Positions 6,062 to 10,949 of a stretch of DNA of 10,949 nt are shown here, piece after piece. The stretch is from Dehalococcoidales bacterium. GTDB taxonomy: Bacteria; Chloroflexota; Dehalococcoidia; Dehalococcoidales; UBA5760. A program made the position numbers and the translations under genes. The notes under the pieces are model-generated. The model was not told the origin of the DNA. It saw only the letters and a program-made list of their open reading frames with translations, and ran no database searches. Positions within the stretch are counted from its first letter, which is position 1. Each line of letters begins with the position of its first letter. The stretch covers positions 1 to 10,949 of the forward strand of contig JAQTTS010000044.1 of the NCBI GenBank assembly GCA_028710655.1, in the 5' to 3' direction.

Positions 6062-6753
6062 TGACCAGGGCTTATCTGGAACCGGACGAGGTTGAAAGGC
6101 TGGAGCAGGCCGCGGATTATCTGCGGGACAGACTGCTTATCCGTCTGCTGTTTCACCTGGGCTGCCGTGTATCGGAGGCGCTGGGGATAAAGGCTGGGGA
6201 TATCGATTTCAAGCAGGGGCTGGTGACTATCCAGCACCTGAAACAGCGCATCAAGCTCTCCTGCCCGGAGTGCGGCGCGAGGCTAGGGAGAGGGCATAAG
6301 TTCTGCCCGGTCTGCGGTCATAAGGTGGAAAAGGCGGTTGCCGATGAAAAAGAGCACCGCAAGTTCCGTGTCCTGCCGCTGGACCAAGAAACCCTGAAGA
6401 TGCTGAAGGAGTACCTGGGACGCGGCGGTGCCAATTCAAAAACGAAACTGATATTTGACCTGAGCCGTCACCGGGCCTGGCAGATCGTCAAGGAATGCTC
6501 CGAAAAAGCCCGGCTGCCGCTCCTGGTCAACTCCGAGAGCGGCAAGGAACACAACGTCAGCCCACACCGGCTGCGTGACGCCTTCGCCGTCATGGCGGTC
6601 AAGCAGAATGACTCGGGTGACGGGATCAGGCTGCTCCAAGAACATTTGGGACACCAGAGCATAACCACCACGATGCGGTACCGCAAAGTCTCCGGCGAGG
6701 AGCAAAAGGAATGGTACCAGAAGCTGTGGAATGGAGGTAAACAGGATGGGTAA
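6061..6753 (+). CDS. Tyrosine recombinase, catalytic domain only, with inserted zinc ribbon
   Basis: This XerC/D-lambda-integrase-type enzyme breaks and rejoins DNA through a tyrosine. Visible active-site residues are Arg36 (LGCRVSEAL), His169 and Arg172 (PHRLRDAF), His198 (LEHLGH-type context QEHLGHQS) and the nucleophile Tyr207 (TTTMRYRKV). The hairpin that normally carries the catalytic Lys is interrupted by a zinc ribbon with Cys68, Cys71, Cys82 and Cys85; Lys101 after the insert is a candidate for that Lys. At 230 residues it lacks the usual ~100-residue N-terminal SAM-like arm-binding/core-binding domain. ATG at 6061 overlaps the previous TAA and follows GGAGG. It lies mid-operon with no visible att site, so integration, dimer resolution and local inversion are all possible roles. 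Confidence 0.92.
   Translation: MTRAYLEPDEVERLEQAADYLRDRLLIRLLFHLGCRVSEALGIKAGDIDFKQGLVTIQHLKQRIKLSCPECGARLGRGHKFCPVCGHKVEKAVADEKEHRKFRVLPLDQETLKMLKEYLGRGGANSKTKLIFDLSRHRAWQIVKECSEKARLPLLVNSESGKEHNVSPHRLRDAFAVMAVKQNDSGDGIRLLQEHLGHQSITTTMRYRKVSGEEQKEWYQKLWNGGKQDG
6732..6737 (+). promoter_or_regulatory. Shine-Dalgarno site fixing the start at 6746
   Basis: TGGAGGT lies about 8 bases before the ATG at 6746 and overlaps the alternative ATG at 6731, which therefore lacks an upstream site of its own. Confidence 0.6.
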
Positions 6754-7051
6754 ATATGCGAATCATGAAGAGTTCGGGGTCAATGCCCCGATTAACTACC
6801 GGGAAGATACGACGAGTGAGTCTTTTCTCAACGGGATGACGGCGATAACTCCTCCAGGAATGAAACCTAGAGCCAGCCGCGGCAAGAAATTCGAGGAGAA
6901 GACCGACTTCAAGGCGTCGGCACGGTGGCACCGTAACTTCGACGTCGCCATGTTCGGCGGCTCCGATATCGAGAGCAAGGACTTCGCATCGGGTCAGATG
7001 AGTCTGGAAAGTAAGCTCAACGGCGTCAAGCGTGTCCCGGGGAGGCCGTGA
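6746..7051 (+). CDS. Small basic soluble protein of unknown function (101 aa)
   Basis: The start at 6746 overlaps the recombinase end by 8 bases and is set by TGGAGGT. The product has no membrane helix, signal peptide or cysteine. It is rich in Lys, Arg, Ser and Gly, with a basic centre (MKPRASRGKKFEEK, about 39-52) and a basic C terminus (VKRVPGRP), and appears largely disordered. Nucleic-acid binding or an accessory factor for the recombinase is possible from charge and position, but no motif supports a call. The ends of the gene overlap both neighbours, so it is probably translated with them. Confidence 0.65.
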   Translation: MGKYANHEEFGVNAPINYREDTTSESFLNGMTAITPPGMKPRASRGKKFEEKTDFKASARWHRNFDVAMFGGSDIESKDFASGQMSLESKLNGVKRVPGRP

Positions 7052-8463
7052 TGGCAGGACAAGCGACAGTCAAGATTGGAGACACGGAATGGGCCACGGA
7101 CGTTGCCATGCAGCCCTGGGAGCTTTCGCAGGGTCTGGGAGGCCTCTCAGGGCTTCTGACAGGTGCCGGTATGCTCTTCGACCTGGGATGGGAGCAGATT
7201 ATTGAAGTAACCACGATGCCGATGCTTTTCCCCATCGATATCGCTTTCTTCTCGGAGAGTTTGACGTTGTCCGAGCTGTATCGAGAGGTAGAGCCGGGAT
7301 ACATCGTGACCTCGCAGCTTCCGGCCAGGTATTTCCTCGAGGTCAACGCCGGCGAACTGGCTGATATCGAAGCCGGCAGCCAAGCGGAAGTATGCCTGCT
7401 TTCCACAGAAACCACAGCGGCAGCACCGGACTGGAGCTCTACGATGTTCGGCTTCATTGGTCTCATGGTAATGGGGATATTCATGATCGGTATTGTCCGG
7501 GACCTGACCTCAGAGGCACTCAAAGAGCCGGAGAAAAAGCCGCTGCTCTACGGTCCCCGCGGCGAAAAACTTCTGACGCATACTTCCATGAAGGTCGATC
7601 TATGGACTGAGATAACCTCGGGCATTGAAGGTGAACTTGGTAAGAGAACCGATTTACCAGCAAGCCAGCTCCGGCAGATCGCGGAGGTTGTTGCCCACAG
7701 GGTGGAAAAGCGCGCCGGCGAACTCGCCTGGATCGAGCTCCGGGATGGGACCACGTTCGAGCGCAAAGGCAAGGCTCTGATTAACCAGGGGCTAAAAATC
7801 TTTGCCGCGCTGGACGGTTACCTGGGACTGACGACCAAACTGTGGCATTCCGACCGTATCGCCGTCGCCGACATGATTGACGAGAGGCTGAAAGAGGCGG
7901 ATGTCATTGTGTTGAGGGACGGGACTATTTTCCAGAGAGCTTTCGTACCCGGGCGTTTTTCGCCGGCTACGACCACGGGCGAAGAACAACCAGCTGGCAC
8001 CTGCTATGCCGACGTCTGGAGATTCCTGATTAACAAAGGAGAAGGCAAGCTGGTACACGGTACGGTTTATTCCGGCAACCGCCGTATCGGTCACGCCTGG
8101 GTACAGTCAAACAAGGATTTCATCTGGGAGCCGCAGACTGGCAGGTATTTCACTAATCTGGGGTTCCGATGTGACTTCGCCCCGATCGAAGAAAGTAGTT
8201 TCACCCCGGAAGAAGCGGCCATCATGGTGGCGAGAATCAGGCACTTCGGTCCCTGGACTGACGAAGAGTGCTCAAGGTATCTCAAGGACACATCCCCGGC
8301 TGTCATTCCCGAAAAACCGCATCAGCCTAAACGACACGATGATCTTGATCTCCTGCCCGACAGCCCGGAGTTCCTGGCATACACCATCGATGACATCGGC
8401 TTCCGGGAGATAATCGATTCCGCTTTCCGTCAGGCAATATCAAGGGCTAAGGGGGCTGGATAA
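7051..8463 (+). CDS. Membrane protein with beta N-domain, Met-rich helix and papain-like Cys-His C-domain
   Basis: ATG at 7051 shares a base with the preceding TGA and has GGGGAGG at 7039-7045; the GTG at 7048 is too close to that site. In the 470 residues, about 1-125 is a mainly beta domain, DWSS (127-130) precedes a helix at about 132-150 (FGFIGLMVMGIFMIGIV), and about 160-470 is a soluble domain predicted cytoplasmic by the following charges. Within it, GTCYADVWRFL (Cys318), RIGHAWVQ (His348) and FIWEP (Glu360) show the order Cys, His, acidic found in papain/NlpC-fold cysteine hydrolases and in an uncharacterised phage family with C-x-N and HAW-DPT motifs. Activity is inferred; Glu instead of Asp/Asn at the third position is a caution. 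It ends overlapping the next start (TAATG). Confidence 0.78.
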   Translation: MAGQATVKIGDTEWATDVAMQPWELSQGLGGLSGLLTGAGMLFDLGWEQIIEVTTMPMLFPIDIAFFSESLTLSELYREVEPGYIVTSQLPARYFLEVNAGELADIEAGSQAEVCLLSTETTAAAPDWSSTMFGFIGLMVMGIFMIGIVRDLTSEALKEPEKKPLLYGPRGEKLLTHTSMKVDLWTEITSGIEGELGKRTDLPASQLRQIAEVVAHRVEKRAGELAWIELRDGTTFERKGKALINQGLKIFAALDGYLGLTTKLWHSDRIAVADMIDERLKEADVIVLRDGTIFQRAFVPGRFSPATTTGEEQPAGTCYADVWRFLINKGEGKLVHGTVYSGNRRIGHAWVQSNKDFIWEPQTGRYFTNLGFRCDFAPIEESSFTPEEAAIMVARIRHFGPWTDEECSRYLKDTSPAVIPEKPHQPKRHDDLDLLPDSPEFLAYTIDDIGFREIIDSAFRQAISRAKGAG

Positions 8464-9995
8464 TGGCAGTAACTACCAAGCCGCCGATAGTCCTCACCAT
8501 GGACGATTACGAACGGGACTGGAAACCCCAGGGCTGGCAGTTGATCATCATCGGGCCGACCTCTACCTGGCGACAGGATTGGGGAGAGTGGGAGGCGATC
8601 AGGGATATCGTCCAGAATGCCCTTGATGAGTGCGAGCACTATACCTGGGGTCACGACAGCGAAGGCCTGTATGTCCGCGATACCGGTAAAGGCATAGCCG
8701 TCGCCGATTTTCTGCTCGGTCCGCCGAAGCTTAAACCCGACTATGCCCGCGGTAAATACGGCGAAGGGATGAAGATTGCGGCCCTGGCTTTGCTCCGTAA
8801 AGGGTATCCGGTTCGCGTGGAAACGGCGTCGAGGGAGCTCTGGATTGTCTTCCTGGAGCAGAAGACCAACGGCCATGCCCAGACGCTAGCGGCCTTCTGG
8901 AGGCCTTACAGCCGGAGAAGCGGCACTGTGTTTCATATTATCGGTTACACCGGTCCTGGCTTTGAGGACAGGTTTGCCGTGAACTTACCGCGCTCCGCTG
9001 TCATCGCAGAAGGGCCCAGTCCAGTGATCCAGCCGGTAAGGCGGTTCAACCAACTCATCCGGCACGTGTTTCCGGTAACCGAATCCGAAGGCTGGCACGA
9101 GAAAGGATCTGGTGCGTCGAGGATCTTTGCCCGCGATATCTACATGAGGGATATCAAGAGTCCTTTTTCCTATAATCTCTGGGGCTTTGACATGGCGCCC
9201 GACCGCCACGGCGCGAAGGAAGAAACGGAAATGTGGACGGATATGGGCCGTCTCTGGAGTTGCGTCACCAGGGTGGAACTGCTGCAGGAGTTTCTGCAGA
9301 TGGTGCGCATGCCGCCGGAAGTAGAGACCGACGAGAGCCACAGCATCAACATGGGTTCCTGGGATATGGGACGCGAGCCGGTCACCGGCAAGGACTACGC
9401 TGACTTCCTGCAAGAGAATGCCTCGGTGTGGAAAGAGGCATGGCGCCGTGTTAGCGGCGACAATGCCGTCATCCGCACCGACGACCGCTGGGACGGCACC
9501 GTGAAACACCTCGGCTATATGCCGGTGAATGTCCAGTGGAACGTAAGGGATACCCTGGCCCGGGCTATCATGACCGACAAGGACCTGGTCAAGGCATCGC
9601 AGGAGCGGCTCCGGGAGGTCGAGACTATCCCAGCCGAAAGGCTGTCTCACAGACAGAAGACTAACCTGAAGCTTGCCCGGGCGATAACGGACGAAATCTG
9701 CCGCATCCGGAGAGTCTCCGCGGTGCATGCCGCCATCATACCGCCGGCCAGCGACCGGGTCAGGACGGCCGGCATGTACAGCCGCACCACCAGTGAAATC
9801 TATATTGCTTCCGACCAGTTGGAAAGCGCCAGGAGCACCATCGATACCGTGGTTCATGAGATCGCCCACCACACTTCCGGCGCCGAGGACCTGGAGCAGG
9901 CCCATGCCGATGCCATGACCAACGTGGCTTCAAGGGTGGTCAAGGAGACGGCCGGCGGCAAGTTTGACGAACTGCTTAAGGAGGTAACATGGTGA
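8463..9995 (+). CDS. GHKL-type ATPase fused to C-terminal HExxH zinc metallopeptidase
   Basis: The N-terminal third has the Bergerat-fold ATP-binding boxes shared by Hsp90, gyrase B, histidine kinases and MutL: IRDIVQNALDE (N box, Asp48 and Asn52), VRDTGKGI (G1, Asp73) and GKYGEGMK (G2, 97-104), with SGTVF (153-157) as a later ATP-lid/strand element. There is no histidine-kinase H box. A middle region (about 170-400) is unassigned. The C terminus carries VVHEIAHH (His465, Glu466, His469), the zincin signature; Glu478, His481 or Asp483 could supply the third zinc ligand. The 510-residue fusion suggests ATP-gated proteolysis or a DNA- or protein-remodelling factor, but the role is not known to me. 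It overlaps both neighbours, so it belongs to the same operon as the ArdC-type gene. Confidence 0.85.
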   Translation: MAVTTKPPIVLTMDDYERDWKPQGWQLIIIGPTSTWRQDWGEWEAIRDIVQNALDECEHYTWGHDSEGLYVRDTGKGIAVADFLLGPPKLKPDYARGKYGEGMKIAALALLRKGYPVRVETASRELWIVFLEQKTNGHAQTLAAFWRPYSRRSGTVFHIIGYTGPGFEDRFAVNLPRSAVIAEGPSPVIQPVRRFNQLIRHVFPVTESEGWHEKGSGASRIFARDIYMRDIKSPFSYNLWGFDMAPDRHGAKEETEMWTDMGRLWSCVTRVELLQEFLQMVRMPPEVETDESHSINMGSWDMGREPVTGKDYADFLQENASVWKEAWRRVSGDNAVIRTDDRWDGTVKHLGYMPVNVQWNVRDTLARAIMTDKDLVKASQERLREVETIPAERLSHRQKTNLKLARAITDEICRIRRVSAVHAAIIPPASDRVRTAGMYSRTTSEIYIASDQLESARSTIDTVVHEIAHHTSGAEDLEQAHADAMTNVASRVVKETAGGKFDELLKEVTW

Positions 9996-10949
9996 TTTAT
10001 TATAGACCGCTTCAGCAACAGGTAAATGAGGCCTTTACTTTCGGAACTTCCCTTTGGGGAATGATCCTTGTATTTGGTTTTCTGAAATCGGTGGTTTCCG
10101 GTTTGCAGGAGCCAGAGAACGAACAATCGCCGCAGCTGCTGCCCCAGCTCAAGAAAACGTCCAAGGCAGTCACGGTCACCTGCCCTATTTGCGGCCGGGA
10201 GATCGAGATTCCGGAGTATGGCCGCACCACGAGGAGCGAGACCCTGAAAAGACACATCGACCTTGAACACAGATCCGAAGGAAAAGACGCAGCAAGATTC
10301 CAGCCCCAGGTGCTCATTGAAGGAGGTGAGGCAGTGCCGGCAAAATACAAGGATATCGTCGGCTTTCTGCGCGATCCCCTCCCGGAGTACAGCCTTCTGA
10401 CGTGGCTTCCGGCGGTGGAAGTGGAGGGCGAGAAAAAGATCGATCTCGTCATGAAGCAGCTCAAAGCCGGGGTCGAGGGCATCCAGGACAGCTACCAGTT
10501 CCGGCTATTTCTGACCACCATGTCGAAGTTCCACGACTACTCGATCGGTAACCAGATACTTATCATGCTGCAGAAGCCGGAGGCAACGAGGGTAGCCGGA
10601 TTCAATACCTGGAAGGACCTCGGTCGGTGGGTGAAGAAGGGTGAGAAGGGTATCGCTATCTTGGCGCCGGTAATGCCGCCGCGGTCCAAAGCGACCTGTC
10701 CCGGCTGCGGCGCCGAGGTGTCGCGGAAAGCCCGGTACTGCCCGGAGTGTGGACACGGTCTGGAAACAACATCGGGATTTAACATGGAGCAGCCGCGCTA
10801 CTTCCGCGTTGTGCACGTATTCGATTTAAGCCAGACCGAAGGCGATGAGCTACCCGAGTTTGAAGTACCGGTGCTCACGGGTGAGGCCAACGAGGAATTA
10901 TTTGCCGATTTGCTTGCCCACATGAAGCGGCGTGGTGTCAGCGTGGATT
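9989..10949 (+). CDS. ArdC-type antirestriction protein, with in-frame membrane-helix and zinc-finger N-terminal extension (3' end missing)
   Basis: The frame is open from ATG 9989 (AAGGAGGT at 9978-9985) to the window end, 320 residues. Residues about 18-39 form a hydrophobic helix; Cys65, Cys68, His89 and His94 form a C2H2-like zinc finger. From about 118 the sequence is an ArdC N-terminal domain: FLTTMSKFHDYSIGNQILIM, TRVAGFNTWKDLGRWVKKGE, KGIAILAP and FRVVHVFDLSQTEGDELP. ArdC proteins bind single-stranded DNA and protect incoming plasmids from restriction; a C-terminal metallopeptidase domain usually follows and would lie beyond the window. A zinc ribbon (Cys237, Cys240, Cys251, Cys254) interrupts the domain. 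An internal GTG at 10334 with a perfect ribosome site could start an ArdC-only form; either start could be the main one. Confidence 0.85.
   Translation, partial: MVIYYRPLQQQVNEAFTFGTSLWGMILVFGFLKSVVSGLQEPENEQSPQLLPQLKKTSKAVTVTCPICGREIEIPEYGRTTRSETLKRHIDLEHRSEGKDAARFQPQVLIEGGEAVPAKYKDIVGFLRDPLPEYSLLTWLPAVEVEGEKKIDLVMKQLKAGVEGIQDSYQFRLFLTTMSKFHDYSIGNQILIMLQKPEATRVAGFNTWKDLGRWVKKGEKGIAILAPVMPPRSKATCPGCGAEVSRKARYCPECGHGLETTSGFNMEQPRYFRVVHVFDLSQTEGDELPEFEVPVLTGEANEELFADLLAHMKRRGVSVD
10320..10327 (+). promoter_or_regulatory. Perfect internal Shine-Dalgarno site before in-frame GTG 10334
   Basis: AAGGAGGT, followed by GAG, lies 7 bases before a GTG in the same frame as the long open frame starting at 9989. 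The match is as strong as that of any real start in the window. It could drive a shorter ArdC-type protein without the membrane helix and zinc finger. Alternatively the repeated Glu-Gly-Gly-Glu codons could produce it by chance. Confidence 0.55.

Noticed and set aside
4221..7050. TTG start at 4221 and GTG start at 7048
   Set aside because: Both are only 2-3 bases from the Shine-Dalgarno site; the ATG one codon later has normal spacing in each case.
8985..9905. 306-codon open frame on the minus strand
   Set aside because: It is opposite the GHKL-zincin gene, whose motifs are convincing on the plus strand; the antisense product has no recognisable features.
1..10949. tRNA, rRNA, CRISPR arrays, insertion sequences, terminators and att sites
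   Set aside because: No suitable repeats, terminal inverted repeats, hairpin-plus-T runs or RNA gene signatures were seen; gaps between genes are at most about 21 bases.

Overview
The window is a dense, one-directional gene block. Sixteen plus-strand genes, two of them cut by the window edges, cover almost every base, and no gap exceeds about 21 bases. Many neighbours overlap as ATGA, TGATG or TAATG, and most starts have a clear AGGAGG-type Shine-Dalgarno site. The genetic code is standard (TAA, TAG and TGA all end genes). I saw no tRNA, rRNA, CRISPR array, terminator hairpin or convincing promoter, so the block reads as the inside of one long operon. It looks like accessory DNA (virus, provirus or integrative plasmid) of a fairly GC-rich prokaryote. 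The ArdC-type protein and strong Shine-Dalgarno use favour a bacterium. A Dehalococcoidia/Chloroflexota-like host is my guess, but an archaeal host is not excluded from sequence alone.

Region 1 (1-2946) holds envelope or particle proteins: a partial protein with two membrane helices, a 58-residue one-helix protein, a beta-rich protein with a C-terminal helix, a protein with an N-terminal coiled coil, and a large beta protein ending in a fibronectin-III-like domain. Region 2 (2968-4737) is a subtilisin-type protease followed by a holin-like protein and a second small membrane protein, which resembles a lysis or exit cassette. Region 3 (4752-6061) is three tandem, partly paralogous beta-sandwich genes, the last carrying a methionine-rich membrane anchor. 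Region 4 (6061-9995) has a catalytic-domain-only tyrosine recombinase with an inserted zinc ribbon, a small basic protein, a membrane protein with a papain-like Cys-His pattern, and a GHKL ATPase joined to an HExxH metallopeptidase. Region 5 (9989-10949) is an ArdC-type antirestriction protein, preceded in frame by a membrane helix and a C2H2-like zinc finger, and running off the window.

The most unusual signals are: methionine-rich hydrophobic segments recurring in at least five otherwise different proteins (two of them preceded by the same DWSS motif); the same kind of zinc ribbon placed inside two unrelated enzymes (recombinase and ArdC); the GHKL-zincin fusion; and a subtilase-holin pair where a wall hydrolase might be expected. 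No capsid, portal, terminase, relaxase or replication gene is visible, so whether the element is a virus or a plasmid cannot be decided from this window.
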